Below the pieces are notes generated by a model. The model searched no databases. It had not been told where the DNA came from and saw nothing but the letters and a program-made list of their open reading frames with translations. This document shows positions 9,513-20,738 of a DNA stretch of 64,000 nt, piece by piece; the first letter of the stretch is position 1, and each line of letters begins with the position of its first letter. A program made the translations under genes and the position numbers. The stretch is from Veronia pacifica (GTDB lineage: Bacteria; Pseudomonadota; Gammaproteobacteria; Enterobacterales; Vibrionaceae): contig NZ_LYBM01000021.1 of the NCBI RefSeq assembly GCF_001707825.1, positions 1 through 64,000 on the forward strand. Reading direction: 5' to 3'.

Positions 9513-11120
9513 CTAAACCGTAAATCGTTCCAGCTTAGTTTTACTCTTGGCACTCAGTGATTTGATTCTGTCACTCAATGCCAACGTGTTCTCACAGGCA
9601 CCGAGATTATCGTGTGATACGTCGTTGACATTTACCACATTTCTGGCGACATCCTGCGCAGCAATCACCTGCTGAGACGTCGACGCAGCAACTTCGCTGT
9701 TCATTTGCTCAAGCTCCGCGATCAAACTGGCGAGCGAGGCCAGTTGATTTTGGGTATCGCGCACCTGATCAAGACTCTGTGCCGTCTTTTCAGTACCGCG
9801 CATCATGATACGAGCCGCTGACTGTGCACGTTCCTGAAGCGTTTCTATGATTGCATTGATTTGTGTGGTCGATTCTTTGGTTGAATGCGCCAGCTTTCTC
9901 ACCTCTGCAGCGACTACCGCGAAGCCACGTCCGGCATCGCCTGCGCGTGCAGCTTCGATGGCGGCGTTCAGTGCCAGCAAGTTAGTTTGCTCTGAAATAT
10001 CGTTGATGACTGTTACTACATCACTGATCTGATCGCTCGAAGCAGCGAGTTGTCTGATATTTTCCTCAGCATCATTCACATCTGTGTTTATTTCTTCAAA
10101 CTTGGTAACGGATTTCATCAGCGAGCGTTCAGCATCTCGAACTAATGTCGTTGAGCGCTGAGTGTTTTCAGAGGTCGTTTGGGTACTGGCCTCTACCACG
10201 GTGATCGCAGAGGACATCTCTTCCATTGCACTGGCAACTGAGTCCAACTCCTGACTCTGACTCTGAATGCCGTTTGTCGAGTAGTTTGCCAGTTCAGTCA
10301 TGCTGTCGCTTTCAGAATCAAGCTGAGTGAGGGTGCGGTTGATAGAAAGAACGAGGTTTTTAAGCTCTGCGGTCGCATCGTTTAAATCGTTCGCCATCAT
10401 CCCCAATTCATCTTTACTCATCACTTGCGCCTGTACAGTAAGATCGCCCCGCGCAACGCCAGCTATAGCCACTTGAATAGCACCGATAGAGTTGAGTAAC
10501 CGTTGAGTCAGCCAAAGAGCAATTGCAACCAAGAGTGCGGTAACTAAAAAGGTGAAAAGTGCCAACTCTGCCGTATTAGCCCATACCGTCGAGACGATGT
10601 CGTCAACATAGATACCAGTGCCGAGCATAATGCTCCATGGACTGAAGTATTTTAGGGCGCTGATTTTTTCGCTATCGGTCTGGGTGGCTGGATTGAAGAA
10701 GGTGTAACTAGAAAACCCTTCTCCCGTTGCACGAACTGCCTCTCGAAAATCGGCAAGAACTGGCTTGTTGGCTGCATCTCTAAACGTTGAAAAATCACGG
10801 TTAAGCCACTTTTGGGAGCCTGCCAGCATAATGTTCTTGTCGTCTACCGCAAAGAAGTAACCGTTGTCGGAAAAGCGGATTTTGTGCAGTTTCGCCAGTG
10901 CTTTTTCTCTCTGCTCCTCTGACGATGATTCTCTGTATTCCTGTTCCAGCATACCTACCGCAACATCTAGCTTATCTTTTAGCTGTGCTTTACGCTCGGC
11001 AACGAGGTCGTGATACATGGTCATGCTGTTATAGCTCGTCAGTGTCACCATACTCAACACTGAAAGTAGAACCAGCAATAGTAATTTTTTCTTTACTGCA
11101 AGATTGTTGATGTATTGCAT
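9513..11120 (-). CDS. Methyl-accepting chemotaxis protein (cache sensor), copy 1
   Basis: A 535-residue inner-membrane chemoreceptor. A first membrane segment (about 10-30) and a second (about 187-209) bracket a periplasmic single-cache domain; the block [11 protein letters not shown] and a later [14 protein letters not shown] are typical of cache_2 sensors. A HAMP domain follows (about 210-265), then the cytoplasmic signalling domain with the conserved hairpin tip [20 protein letters not shown]. The C-terminus ends LERFTV, without an NWETF-type tether. It is a paralogue of the neighbour at 11638-13245, same length and strand, and probably arose by tandem duplication. Ligand unknown; cache_2 receptors often bind small organic acids. 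Confidence 0.92.
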   Translation of the reverse strand: MQYINNLAVKKKLLLLVLLSVLSMVTLTSYNSMTMYHDLVAERKAQLKDKLDVAVGMLEQEYRESSSEEQREKALAKLHKIRFSDNGYFFAVDDKNIMLAGSQKWLNRDFSTFRDAANKPVLADFREAVRATGEGFSSYTFFNPATQTDSEKISALKYFSPWSIMLGTGIYVDDIVSTVWANTAELALFTFLVTALLVAIALWLTQRLLNSIGAIQVAIAGVARGDLTVQAQVMSKDELGMMANDLNDATAELKNLVLSINRTLTQLDSESDSMTELANYSTNGIQSQSQELDSVASAMEEMSSAITVVEASTQTTSENTQRSTTLVRDAERSLMKSVTKFEEINTDVNDAEENIRQLAASSDQISDVVTVINDISEQTNLLALNAAIEAARAGDAGRGFAVVAAEVRKLAHSTKESTTQINAIIETLQERAQSAARIMMRGTEKTAQSLDQVRDTQNQLASLASLIAELEQMNSEVAASTSQQVIAAQDVARNVVNVNDVSHDNLGACENTLALSDRIKSLSAKSKTKLERFTV

Positions 11121-11637
11121 GTCTAACTTCTCACACTTTCTTTGTATATCTCAGATAAAATACGCAAGGTGTTTAATCAGCTTTTTGCCTTGAAACCAGC
11201 CTTACAAATACATCTTTTATTATCTTTGTTCCTCTACGGCGGTACGACTCTATGTTTGTGACGCCAATTCCATTACTGTTGTCAAAACAGGTTGATCTCT
11301 GTTTTGGATAGTGTTTTTAATGGTCAAAAAGAAAGTTATTGCGACTAACCTCAAAAATGTCTCATTGTTTGGACTCTTTTGAGTGTTTACTCATTGGATT
11401 AAGTTTGATTCATTTCTTCGATTTCTAAAGTGTCTGAGAAAGCTAACAATGCACCGATAACAAAAATGAAGTGTTGGTTAGGTAACTGTGCGAATGGGGT
11501 TGGATTGAAACCTTGAGATCTTGAGATCTTGAAGCCGGGGGATGTGCAGAGAGCGTAGATAAATTGAATCACAATCTGTTTTGGATAAGCGGGCTGCTGC
11601 AATATCAACTGGACCAGCCCGCGAGGTTTAACCGGAT
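11121..11637. other. Intergenic region between the two chemoreceptor genes
   Basis: I see no convincing gene in these 517 bases. The stretch holds a perfect 8-bp hairpin (11283-11290 with 11299-11306), a 13-base direct repeat TCTGTTTTGGATA at 11298-11310 and 11576-11588, and a short tandem repeat of TTGAGATCT near 11513-11531. It should contain the promoter of the first chemoreceptor (near 11121-11200) and the terminator of the second (11589-11622). A 69-codon frame at 11399-11608 has no recognisable features. Confidence 0.5.
11589..11622 (-). terminator. Putative terminator of chemoreceptor copy 2
   Basis: An 8-bp GC-rich stem (11589-11596 with 11615-11622) lies just beyond the stop of the gene at 11638. 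No strong T-run follows on the - strand, so this may be a weak terminator or an mRNA-end stabiliser. Confidence 0.45.
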
Positions 11638-13245
11638 TTATACGGTAAAACGGCCAAGCTCTTCCCGGCTCCTTGAACTTAGCACCTTGATTTTATCGCT
11701 TAACGCTAACGTTTTTTCGCATGCGTCAAGATTGTCTTTCGACACATCGTGAACGATAACGACATTTTTTGCTGCATCTTTCGCTGCCGTTGCCTGTTGA
11801 GAGGCTGATGTGGCTACCTCAACATTCATTTTCTCCAATTCATCAATCAACGCGGTCACCGAACCCAGCAAATCTTGTGTTTCTCTTACCTGATAGAGAC
11901 TGCTGGTGGTTTTATCTGCCCCGCGGGTCATGATTTTTGCTGCTGTCTGCGCTCGTTCCTGAAGAGTGTCAATAATGGCATTGATTTGAGTAGTGGACTC
12001 TTTGGTAGAGTGAGCAAGCTTTCTCACCTCCGCAGCAACGACAGCAAATCCACGGCCAGCATCGCCGGCTCGCGCAGCTTCAATCGCAGCATTCAAAGCC
12101 AATAGGTTAGTTTGTTCTGAGATATCGTTAATAACGGTTACCACATCGCTGATTTTGTCACTCGATGTCGCCAGAACCCTGATGTTTTCCTCAGCATGAT
12201 GCACATCCTGATTAAGCTCTTCGAATTGAAGCACCGTTGCTTGTAAGGATTTCTCCGCTTCTCTCACCAGAGATGTTGAACGAAGGGTATTTTCTGACGT
12301 CGTCTGAGTGTTGGTTTCAACCAGACCAACAGCGCAAGACATTTCCTCCATCGCACTGGCAACTGCATCTAACTCAATACTCTGATGCTGAATCCCCTCA
12401 TTCGATCGACTGGCAAGACTCGCCATACTGTCACTGTCGTTATCCAGTTCGGTCAAGGTGGTATTGATAGAGGTGATAAGTTCCCTTAACTTCCGGGTCG
12501 TTTGATTAAGGTCTACCGCCATCATTCCCAGTTCATCGTTGCCCGTTTTTTGTGCTTCAACGGCGAGATTTCCTTTTGCAACCTCACCCAGAGCTAGCTG
12601 CATGGAACGAATTGACTCAAGCAATGATCGAGTCAGTATCAGAGCAAAAGCCACTAAAAGTAACGTAACGATCCCAGCAACAAAGAAGGATTGTTGATTA
12701 TTCTCCATGACTTTATCGTCAATATCGTCTACGTAAATACCCGTACCAATTAACACATTCCATGGCTCGTAATATTCGACAGCAGCAATTTTTTCAGCAA
12801 TCCGATTCGACGCGGGATTCAGGAACTCATAACTCGTAAATCCCCGCCCCGTATTTCTTACTGCATCACGCATGTTGTAAAGCACGGGTTCGTTATTATT
12901 ATCTCGGAACGCAGAGAAATCCCTGTTTATCCACGACTTGGCACCAAATATCACGATATTGTCGTCGCCAATCGCAAAGAAATAACCGTTATCGCCAAAC
13001 GTCAATTGCTCCAGTTTTGCCAGAGCTACAGAGCGTTGTTCAGCTGAGCTGGATACCTTGTACTCCTGATCTAAGGTATCCACCGCCAGATCAAGAATAT
13101 CCGTCAGTTTCTGCTTGCGCTCGTTGAGCAAATCTCTGTGCATTTTATTGCTATAGTCAGCAGCGAGCACCACCAAGCCCGCCACCGATAGAAAAACTAA
13201 CAGTAATAGTTTCCTCTTTACCGCTAAGTTTGCAATCCATTTCAT
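11638..13245 (-). CDS. Methyl-accepting chemotaxis protein (cache sensor), copy 2
   Basis: A 535-residue paralogue of the chemoreceptor at 9513-11120, with the same order of parts: N-terminal membrane segment, periplasmic cache_2 domain ([25 protein letters not shown]), second membrane segment, HAMP, and a signalling domain with the same hairpin tip. The two signalling domains are nearly identical over long stretches, while the sensor domains differ more, which suggests duplication followed by change of ligand. The gene is divergent from recB, and the pair splits recC from recB; in E. coli that position is held by ptrA. Confidence 0.92.
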   Translation of the reverse strand: MKWIANLAVKRKLLLLVFLSVAGLVVLAADYSNKMHRDLLNERKQKLTDILDLAVDTLDQEYKVSSSAEQRSVALAKLEQLTFGDNGYFFAIGDDNIVIFGAKSWINRDFSAFRDNNNEPVLYNMRDAVRNTGRGFTSYEFLNPASNRIAEKIAAVEYYEPWNVLIGTGIYVDDIDDKVMENNQQSFFVAGIVTLLLVAFALILTRSLLESIRSMQLALGEVAKGNLAVEAQKTGNDELGMMAVDLNQTTRKLRELITSINTTLTELDNDSDSMASLASRSNEGIQHQSIELDAVASAMEEMSCAVGLVETNTQTTSENTLRSTSLVREAEKSLQATVLQFEELNQDVHHAEENIRVLATSSDKISDVVTVINDISEQTNLLALNAAIEAARAGDAGRGFAVVAAEVRKLAHSTKESTTQINAIIDTLQERAQTAAKIMTRGADKTTSSLYQVRETQDLLGSVTALIDELEKMNVEVATSASQQATAAKDAAKNVVIVHDVSKDNLDACEKTLALSDKIKVLSSRSREELGRFTV

Positions 13246-13467
13246 ACCTAACCCTCATCTGATGTAAATCAAAAAACTCATTGCGACTATTTTTATTATT
13301 TGCCCGTATAAATGGACAATATTTCTAGCAAGTTACCTTTGCTTTATGCTTTTATTGTCGTGCTGTGCATCTTGATAAGATGAATACTGTTTTAACAGCG
13401 AAGTACTCATTACAAACTTTATCAGTGTTGGTAGTATGTTAGCATTGCCAAGCAACTGATTTATCCT

Positions 13468-16400
13468 ATGAGTGTCCAGAAACTCGAACCCATCACATTC
13501 CCTCTGCACGGCCAGCGATTGATAGAAGCCTCAGCAGGTACGGGAAAAACCTTCACGATTGCAGGCCTTTATCTGCGTCTTCTGCTCGGACACGGTGACA
13601 CAACCACTGCTCACCAAACGCCGCTGACTGTTGACAAGATTCTGGTAGTGACGTTTACAGAGGCGGCAACACAGGAATTGAGAGACAGGATCCGGTCTCG
13701 TATTCACAATGCCAGATTGGCTTTTAGTCGCGGGGAGAGCGACGATCCCATCATTCAACCGCTACTCAAGCAAATCAGTGACCATAAACTTGCTGCTTCA
13801 CGCCTGTTACAGGCTGAAAGACAAATGGATGAAGCGGCGGTCTATACCATACATGGCTTTTGTCAGCGGATGCTGACGCAGAACGCGTTTGAGTCGGGCA
13901 GTCTGTTCAGTAATGAGTTTGTCACTGACGAAACCCGGCTCCGACAACACGCAGTATCGGACTTTTGGCGAAAAGAGTTTTATCCATTGGATAAAACCCT
14001 GGCTGGGGTGGTGAAAAGTTACTGGGCCTGTCCTGAAGTCTTGCTGAAAGCAATCAGTCCTTTTCTCTCCGGGCCTTTGGCGAATATTCAGGCGCAGTCT
14101 ATTTCAGGTTCTCTGGCTGATTTACACGAGCAAAATATAGAGAAAATAAAGACACTCAAACAGAAATGGTCAGAGGCGACTGCCGATCTGGAATCCCTCA
14201 TCTCGGGATCAGGAGTGGATAAGCGCAGTTACAGTAAAAGGAATCTTCCGAAGTGGATTGCTGAAGTTTCTGATTGGGCGATCAGTGGGACCGAAAACTA
14301 TCGCCTGCCGAAAAACCTGGAAAAATTCTCTTCCTCGATATTGGCGGAGAAGACCAAAAAAGGCGAGGTGCCGACACATTCCCTGTTTGATGAAGTGGAA
14401 CGTTTGCTATCCAAGCCGCCAATACTCAAAGACGCTTTGCTGGCTGAGGCAATTCGGCGAGTACGCAGTTTGCTGGCCACTGAAAAGCAGCGTCATGGCT
14501 GGCTGTCATTTGATGATTTACTCTCCCAGTTGGCAGCGGCACTGGACGCGGACCCTGATGGCATATTAGCGAGCCGAATACGTGAATTATATCCCGTGGC
14601 AATGATCGATGAGTTTCAGGACACCGACCCTCAGCAGTATCGGATATTTGAGAAGGTTTACCAGCCAGATCCACAAGCTGGTTTATTTATGATTGGCGAC
14701 CCTAAACAGGCCATTTATGCTTTCCGTGGTGCAGACATATTTACCTATATTTATGCCCGCCGTCAGGTAGAGGATCATTACAATCTGGGTACCAACTGGC
14801 GTTCAACCAGTGATATGGTGCAGGCGGTTAACCGGATTTTTCAGCATGCCAGCACCCCCTTTATTTACGACACCGATATTCCATTCCATCCGGTCGCATC
14901 CGCCCCGGGTGCTGATACCCGATTTTGGCAACTTGGTGAGAAAAAACAGCCCGCAGTGACTTTCTGGCTTGACGCCAATGATGAACTGCGCACGAAGGCT
15001 GATTATGAATCTCAGATGGCTAATGCAACGGCCGCCACTATTCGTGGCGTACTCGAATCGTCAGACGCTGGAACTGCTCATTTTTGTAAAGGTGATGAAC
15101 GAAAGAGTATTGAGGCGGGTAACATTGCTGTACTGGTGCGCACTGGCAGCGAGGCCGCCAAGGTGCGACAGGCACTCAGTCTTCAGGGAGTTGCGTCTGT
15201 TTACCTCTCCAACCGTAGCAGCGTCTTCAGCAGTCAGTTAGCCGTTGATGTTGAGCGGTTGTTGTTGGCTGTATTAGCACCGGATAATGAGCGTCACTTG
15301 AGAGCCAGCCTTGCCAGCGGGCTCTTTGCGCTATCGGCGACACAAATTGACGAACTTAACCGTGACGAACGAGTCTGGGAACAGGCTGTTGCTGAGTTTT
15401 CAGGTTATCGGGACACCTGGTTTGCCCGAGGTGTTCTGCCGATGTTACGTAAAGTAATGCAAAAGCGGCAAGTTGCTGAACGTTTACTTGTTGAAAACGA
15501 TGGTGAACGCCAGTTGACTGACCTGATGCATTTGGGGGAGTTGCTTCAGCAGGCCAGTCAGACGCTGGACAGTCATCATGCCCTGATCCGTTGGCTGTCG
15601 GAACATATCGACGAACCTAATGGAAATAGTGAGGAGCAGCAGGTACGACTCGAGTCTGAACGCGATCTGGTGCAGATTGTTACCATCCATAAGTCCAAAG
15701 GTCTGGAATATGATCTGGTGTTTCTGCCCTTTGTCTGTCAACACCGGGAATCCGACCAGCCCTTGTACCATGATGAAAATAACCAGGCCATACTTGCTCT
15801 GGATGATCCAGAGGCTGCTATTGAGCTGGCGGACAGGGAACGGCTTGCTGAGGATTTGAGGCTCGTTTACGTCGCCTTAACCCGCGCCGTGTATGGCTGC
15901 TTTATTGGTTTGTCACCACTTAAAGATGGCCGAAAGTCCAGTGGAGACAGTGGCATACATAAATCGGCGATGGGGTATTTGATTCAGCAGGCAGAAGCTG
16001 GTGACGGAGCGGCTCTTCGAAGTGCCGTCGAAAAGCTTATTGCTGAGCAGCCTTCAATGGTGATGACTACGCCTCCAGCACTAAATGAAGGGGTGTATCA
16101 ACCTATCGTGTCACATGAAGAGACACTTCTAGCCAGCCAGTTTAACGGTAAAATCCGTCGGAACTGGCGCTTGACCAGTTACACAGGTTTGGTAAAGCAG
16201 GGCAGCAGCAGTCATTCAGCGTTGCCCGAAATTGCGGCTTTTGACCATGACGCGAGTAACGAACAGGCATCGCCAGACGATGCACCTCCGTTGTCGGATA
16301 TCCGTACTATTTTCACTTTTCCCCGTGGAGCCCGTCCGGGAACGTTTCTTCACACCTTGTTCGAGAATGTCGCCTTTGATGAGGACATGTACAGCAATGA

Positions 16401-17043
16401 GGTGGCAGAGATGATCCGTCAGGCGTTGGCTGTTGAAAATTACGATATTGAGTGGTTGCCTGTTCTGCAGAAGCTGTTGAGTGATGTGGTTTCACAGTCT
16501 TTGTCAGCGGAGGGAATGGCACTGACGCAAGTGACAGACAATGACAGATTGACAGAAATGGAATTCGTGATGCCAGTGGAACAGTTTCAGTCGACGGTGG
16601 TGAATAAGCTGATCAAGGAACATGATCCACTGTCTGCGCAGGCGGGAGACCTTGGCTTTGAAACAGCATCTGGCATGTTGAAAGGTTTCATCGACTTAGT
16701 TTTTTGCTGGCAAGGCAAATACTATGTTCTCGACTGGAAATCGAATTATCTTGGCGACAGTGCAGCGGACTACACCCAGCAGGCAATCGAAGCGGCGATG
16801 ATTGATCACAGATATGATTTTCAGTACCAGATTTACAGCCTTGCACTACACCGTTTTCTGAAACAGCGTGTGCCTGATTATGATTATCACACCCATTTTG
16901 GTGGGGTGTATTACTTGTTTGTTCGAGGTATCGAAGCAGAGAGTGACGGAGGTAACAGACATGGTATCTTCCATTGCTTGCCGGAACAGGCATTGATTGA
17001 AGGGCTGGATATGGCAATGAGTCATGGGGGGCAGTATGCGTGA
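13468..17043 (+). CDS. recB: Exodeoxyribonuclease V beta subunit
   Basis: RecB is the 3'-5' helicase and the only nuclease of RecBCD. The 1191-residue protein (E. coli 1180) starts with the SF1 Walker A motif EASAGTGKTFTIAG (about residues 20-33), carries the UvrD-like helicase motifs (MIDEFQDTDPQQYRIFE, GDPKQAIYAFRGAD, VTIHKSKGLEYDLVFLP, RLVYVALTRA) and ends in a RecB-family nuclease domain with the catalytic block VLDWKSNY near residue 1090. It overlaps recD by 8 bases, showing a translationally coupled pair. The start ATG 13468 gives a standard N-terminus. Confidence 0.96.
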   Translation: MSVQKLEPITFPLHGQRLIEASAGTGKTFTIAGLYLRLLLGHGDTTTAHQTPLTVDKILVVTFTEAATQELRDRIRSRIHNARLAFSRGESDDPIIQPLLKQISDHKLAASRLLQAERQMDEAAVYTIHGFCQRMLTQNAFESGSLFSNEFVTDETRLRQHAVSDFWRKEFYPLDKTLAGVVKSYWACPEVLLKAISPFLSGPLANIQAQSISGSLADLHEQNIEKIKTLKQKWSEATADLESLISGSGVDKRSYSKRNLPKWIAEVSDWAISGTENYRLPKNLEKFSSSILAEKTKKGEVPTHSLFDEVERLLSKPPILKDALLAEAIRRVRSLLATEKQRHGWLSFDDLLSQLAAALDADPDGILASRIRELYPVAMIDEFQDTDPQQYRIFEKVYQPDPQAGLFMIGDPKQAIYAFRGADIFTYIYARRQVEDHYNLGTNWRSTSDMVQAVNRIFQHASTPFIYDTDIPFHPVASAPGADTRFWQLGEKKQPAVTFWLDANDELRTKADYESQMANATAATIRGVLESSDAGTAHFCKGDERKSIEAGNIAVLVRTGSEAAKVRQALSLQGVASVYLSNRSSVFSSQLAVDVERLLLAVLAPDNERHLRASLASGLFALSATQIDELNRDERVWEQAVAEFSGYRDTWFARGVLPMLRKVMQKRQVAERLLVENDGERQLTDLMHLGELLQQASQTLDSHHALIRWLSEHIDEPNGNSEEQQVRLESERDLVQIVTIHKSKGLEYDLVFLPFVCQHRESDQPLYHDENNQAILALDDPEAAIELADRERLAEDLRLVYVALTRAVYGCFIGLSPLKDGRKSSGDSGIHKSAMGYLIQQAEAGDGAALRSAVEKLIAEQPSMVMTTPPALNEGVYQPIVSHEETLLASQFNGKIRRNWRLTSYTGLVKQGSSSHSALPEIAAFDHDASNEQASPDDAPPLSDIRTIFTFPRGARPGTFLHTLFENVAFDEDMYSNEVAEMIRQALAVENYDIEWLPVLQKLLSDVVSQSLSAEGMALTQVTDNDRLTEMEFVMPVEQFQSTVVNKLIKEHDPLSAQAGDLGFETASGMLKGFIDLVFCWQGKYYVLDWKSNYLGDSAADYTQQAIEAAMIDHRYDFQYQIYSLALHRFLKQRVPDYDYHTHFGGVYYLFVRGIEAESDGGNRHGIFHCLPEQALIEGLDMAMSHGGQYA

Positions 17044-19030
17044 GATGTTAAAAAGCCTCTATCAGGAAAACGTTCTGAGGGCCATCGATTATCAGTTTTG
17101 TCAGTTTATCTCGGTACAGGAGCAGAGCGCATGCGGTGATTTTATTGCTGGCTGGGCGGCATTGGTCAGTTACGAGCTCGGCAAAGGCCATGTCTGTGTC
17201 GATATTGCCAGCCTTGATACGCAGTCAGTATTTGATTTGCCTTCCGCTCAATCTGCGTTGTTCTCCAGTGTGATGAAACCTGAGTCAGCCACTGCCATGC
17301 TTCATAAAGCGGATACGGTCAGTGATGGATCTTTGCCAACCCCTCTGGTCCTTCAAGGGACCAGACTGTACCTTAACCGTTACTGGCAGGCCGAACAGAC
17401 AGTTGCTGACCAGATACGCCGTCGGTGCCAACCTGTAGAGGTATCAAACGCCTGTAAACCCTTACTGGATGAATTGTTTACTCCGGACATACGGTTGCTG
17501 AAAAAGTTGTTTACCAACTGGTCACCCGATCAGAGAGCAGTCAAAATCAGAGACTTTTTCGATATCAGTCCAGATGCGCATACGAATATCGACCAACTTA
17601 TCGAAGCGGTGGAGACAGATCAGAATGCGGAGACTGTGCTGGCGTTGGTTAATCAGTCAGACTGTCTTAACTGGCAGAAGGTCGCAGCAGCTACAGCGCT
17701 CAGTTATCGCTTCTCAGTGATTTCAGGTGGGCCGGGAACGGGCAAAACCACCACAGTTGCGAAATTGCTTGCTGCTCTGGTTGCCAGCAGTGACCCTGCG
17801 AGTTACCCCGAAATCAAGCTGGTGGCCCCGACGGGTAAAGCGGCCAATCGTCTGACAGAGTCTATTGGTCGTGCTGTCGAAGCATTACCTGTCAGTAACG
17901 AAGTGAAAAATAATATTCCGGTACAGGCGTCGACCATACACCGTTTGCTGGGGGCAATTCCCAACCGCGTTGAATTCAGGCATCACAAGGGTAATCGTCT
18001 TCACCTAGATATATTGGTAGTGGATGAAGCATCTATGGTGGATTTACCCTTGATGGCCCGCCTGTTAGCTGCCTTGCCTGATCACGCCAGAGTGCTATTG
18101 CTGGGTGACAGAGACCAGCTGGCATCAGTAGAGGCTGGAGCCGTGCTGGGTGATATATGTCATGCTGCGGATGGACGGTACAGCCCTGTGAGAGCAGGGC
18201 TGTTATCAACAATGACTGGTTATCAGTTGGAGGAAACGGAAACCGCGACTGCAGTGAGCGATGCGGTCTGTCTACTGACCAAAAGTTACCGTTTTCATGC
18301 AGATTCGGGAGTTGGTCAGCTTGCTGGCGCGATAAACAAAGGGAGTATTCCCTTGGTACGCAAAGCACTGGCAAAGGGATATCAGGATATTGAGCTGCAT
18401 GAATTGAACAACGATACCTATCTTCGGGCTGTCTCGCTGGCAACCAGTGGTTATCAGAACTATCTGTCACTGATGACATCAGATAGCTGTGATGCAAAGG
18501 CAATGCTCAGTGCGTTTGCAGATATCAGGGTGTTATGTGCACTGAAAGAGGGACCCTTTGGTGTTAGCGGTCTCAATCAGGCCATCGAAGATTCATTAGC
18601 CGGAAAAGGTCTACTCTCACCCGGTGACGAGCTGTTTTATCCCGGACGTCCCGTCATGATCACCCAAAATGACCATGGCTTGGGGCTTTATAACGGCGAT
18701 ATCGGAATTGTTATCGAACATGAAGATGCGTTAAGGGTTGTATTCGAAATGGCTGATGGCACGGTTCGCTATCTGCTGCCAAGTCGTTTACCAGAACACC
18801 AGACGGCATTTGCAATGACAGTGCACAAATCGCAGGGGTCTGAATTTGCTCACACCTTGTTGATCATGCCGCCAACGCCCTCACCAGTGATGAGTCGTGA
18901 GCTGGTTTACACCGGTGTGACCCGGGCAAAAGAGCGTTTGGATATCTTCACTACCCGCTTCAGTCTTGAGCGGGCAGTGAACAGCAAAACGCAGCGATTT
19001 AGCGGGCTATCTGAGTTGCTGGCCGGTTAG
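17036..19030 (+). CDS. recD: Exodeoxyribonuclease V alpha subunit
   Basis: RecD is the fast 5'-3' SF1B helicase of RecBCD. The 664-residue product (somewhat longer than the 608-residue E. coli protein) has Walker [14 protein letters not shown] near residue 235, Walker [14 protein letters not shown], motif [22 protein letters not shown] and a C-terminal [15 protein letters not shown] plus [15 protein letters not shown] chose ATG 17036, six bases after a G6 run that can act as ribosome site, over the ATG at 17024. The gene overlaps recB by 8 bases at the 5' end and convergently overlaps the 3' end of argA by about 32 bases. Confidence 0.95.
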   Translation: MREMLKSLYQENVLRAIDYQFCQFISVQEQSACGDFIAGWAALVSYELGKGHVCVDIASLDTQSVFDLPSAQSALFSSVMKPESATAMLHKADTVSDGSLPTPLVLQGTRLYLNRYWQAEQTVADQIRRRCQPVEVSNACKPLLDELFTPDIRLLKKLFTNWSPDQRAVKIRDFFDISPDAHTNIDQLIEAVETDQNAETVLALVNQSDCLNWQKVAAATALSYRFSVISGGPGTGKTTTVAKLLAALVASSDPASYPEIKLVAPTGKAANRLTESIGRAVEALPVSNEVKNNIPVQASTIHRLLGAIPNRVEFRHHKGNRLHLDILVVDEASMVDLPLMARLLAALPDHARVLLLGDRDQLASVEAGAVLGDICHAADGRYSPVRAGLLSTMTGYQLEETETATAVSDAVCLLTKSYRFHADSGVGQLAGAINKGSIPLVRKALAKGYQDIELHELNNDTYLRAVSLATSGYQNYLSLMTSDSCDAKAMLSAFADIRVLCALKEGPFGVSGLNQAIEDSLAGKGLLSPGDELFYPGRPVMITQNDHGLGLYNGDIGIVIEHEDALRVVFEMADGTVRYLLPSRLPEHQTAFAMTVHKSQGSEFAHTLLIMPPTPSPVMSRELVYTGVTRAKERLDIFTTRFSLERAVNSKTQRFSGLSELLAG

Positions 19031-20348
19031 CCAGATTGAGAGTGAGAACTTTGGAGCGACGCTGCAAGTTGTAAAGCATCTGCTTGGAATCGGGCAGGGA
19101 ATTGACATCAGATTCAGTGAATCCCTGCTCCCGGAACCAGTGAACACTACGAGTGGTGAGTACAAAGATCTTTTTAAGGCCTGTTTTTCGAGCCAAATGG
19201 CTGATGTGAGATAACAGCTGACGCCCACGCTGTCCGTCCCGATATTCAGGATGGACAGCGACACAGGCCATTTCACCAATGGCTTCGTCCGGGAAAGGGT
19301 AGAGTGCTGCACATCCAATGATCCTGCCGTCACGCTCGACGACGCTGAAACGGGCAATTTCCTGTTCAAGCTGCTCCCTTGAGCGCCTGACCAAACTTCC
19401 TTGTTGTTCAAGGGGCCTGATAAGGTCAAGGATACCGCCAATATCATCAATATCCGCCTGACGAATTTTCTCTGCGCTTTCGGTGACAATCTGTGTCCCG
19501 ATACCCTCCATAGAAAACAGTTCCTGAATCAAAGAACCATCCACTTTGTAGCTCAATAGGTGGCAGCGGGGCACACCTGCATATGAGGCTGCGACGGCAC
19601 AGCGTAAGAAACCAGCAGCTGCCGCTCCACAGCCCCCATGCTCTGTGGCAAGTAGCTCTTCAGCTTGCTGAGGGAACAGCTCGGAAACAACGCGCCCATT
19701 ATGATCTGTCACACCCTGCTCAGCACTAAAGCCGATCAGCTTGTCAGCGTGAAGGCGGATAGCCAGCTGGGTAGCGACTTCCTCTGAACTCAGATTGAAG
19801 CACTCTCCGGTCACTGAGCTGGCAACTGGCCCGAGTAGGACGATCGAACCTTGATCGAGCTGCGAGCTTATTCCCTCAACATCAATCCGACGAATCCGTC
19901 CGCTATGGCAATAGTCAACACCGTCATCAACACCAAGCGGCTGGGCAATAATGAAGTTGCCACTAACAACGTTGATTTGAGCGCCAGCCATTGGTGTGTT
20001 GTTAAGACTCATTGATAAACGGGCTGTGATATCGAGCTGTAACTGACCAGCAGCCTGCTTGATTGTCTCCAGTGCATCTGAACCTGTGATTCTCACTCCC
20101 TTGTGATATTGCGGCTCCTGATGCTGGCGTAGCATCAGGTCTGTAATTTGAGGGCGGGCACCGTACACCAGAACCAGCCTGATCCCGAGGCTGTTTAACA
20201 GGGCAATATCATTGACGATGTTGGTAAAGTTACCATCGGCCAGCGTTTCACCACTCAGAAGAAAGACCATGGTCTTGTTGTGATGGGCATTCACATATGG
20301 TGCAGACTGTCGAAACCCTTTGACCAGTGCCGTGCTACGCAGTTTCAA
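18999..20348 (-). CDS. argA: N-acetylglutamate synthase
   Basis: ArgA acetylates glutamate with acetyl-CoA, the first step of arginine synthesis. The 449-residue protein has an N-terminal amino-acid-kinase-like domain (about 1-285; [53 protein letters not shown]) and a C-terminal GNAT acetyltransferase domain (about 295-435; [18 protein letters not shown]). In E. coli the order is recC-ptrA-recB-recD-argA with all genes co-oriented; here argA faces recD. Upstream TGACTTTTTATTCC resembles an ArgR half-operator pair, which would fit arginine repression. Length is close to E. coli (443). Confidence 0.95.
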   Translation of the reverse strand: MKLRSTALVKGFRQSAPYVNAHHNKTMVFLLSGETLADGNFTNIVNDIALLNSLGIRLVLVYGARPQITDLMLRQHQEPQYHKGVRITGSDALETIKQAAGQLQLDITARLSMSLNNTPMAGAQINVVSGNFIIAQPLGVDDGVDYCHSGRIRRIDVEGISSQLDQGSIVLLGPVASSVTGECFNLSSEEVATQLAIRLHADKLIGFSAEQGVTDHNGRVVSELFPQQAEELLATEHGGCGAAAAGFLRCAVAASYAGVPRCHLLSYKVDGSLIQELFSMEGIGTQIVTESAEKIRQADIDDIGGILDLIRPLEQQGSLVRRSREQLEQEIARFSVVERDGRIIGCAALYPFPDEAIGEMACVAVHPEYRDGQRGRQLLSHISHLARKTGLKKIFVLTTRSVHWFREQGFTESDVNSLPDSKQMLYNLQRRSKVLTLNLANRPATQIAR

Positions 20349-20738
20349 ATTCCATTCCTTTTGATTTTTTATGTAAGTATTCTGACTTTTTATTCCATTT
20401 TTCGCAAGTGTCAGGTTGAGAATACCTACGCTTTATGTCCAAGCGTTCGTTGAGTTGGGTCTGAGAATGGCAAAGGTCTTTGTATGCGATACCATGAGGA
20501 AGCCCTTTGGGAGAGTGAGCTGCTTTCATAAAAAAACAATAAAACCAGAGTGTTGAATGATAGACATTGTACTGAAAGAGAGCGCGCAGTGTTCACTGGT
20601 CGGCAAATCACAGCATGTTGCAGCACAAATGCCATGTCTTCAATTGATGAGAGTCATCCTGTTTATCCTCGCCCGTTGCAGTTAAATAGGTTTTCTGACA
20701 CGCTTCTTGTATAACTCAGCATGCAAGAAGGCTAAATT
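20349..20738. other. argA-mltA divergent intergenic region
   Basis: These 390 bases separate two divergent genes and should carry both promoters. The argA-proximal end holds a possible ArgR site. Short frames on the - strand here (20335-20635) show no family features and I do not call them genes. An AAGAAGG ribosome site is present before the TTG start of mltA. Confidence 0.5.
20370..20396. promoter_or_regulatory. Possible ArgR operator upstream of argA
   Basis: TGACTTTTTATTCC (20383-20396) agrees with the ARG-box consensus TGAATWWWWATTCA at most positions, and a weaker second half TATGTAAGTATTCT (20370-20383) adjoins it, as tandem ARG boxes usually do. Located 22-48 bases before the argA start. 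The match is by eye only. Confidence 0.4.

Noticed and set aside
11513-11531. Short tandem repeat TTGAGATCT as a possible phase-variable tract
   Set aside because: Only about two units and not inside a gene or a clear promoter; too little to support phase variation.
11399-11608. 69-codon frame between the chemoreceptor genes
   Set aside because: No ribosome site or family signal; part overlaps the terminator of the second chemoreceptor.
20335-20635. Two short - strand frames upstream of argA
   Set aside because: They overlap each other, cover the argA promoter region and show no recognisable domain.
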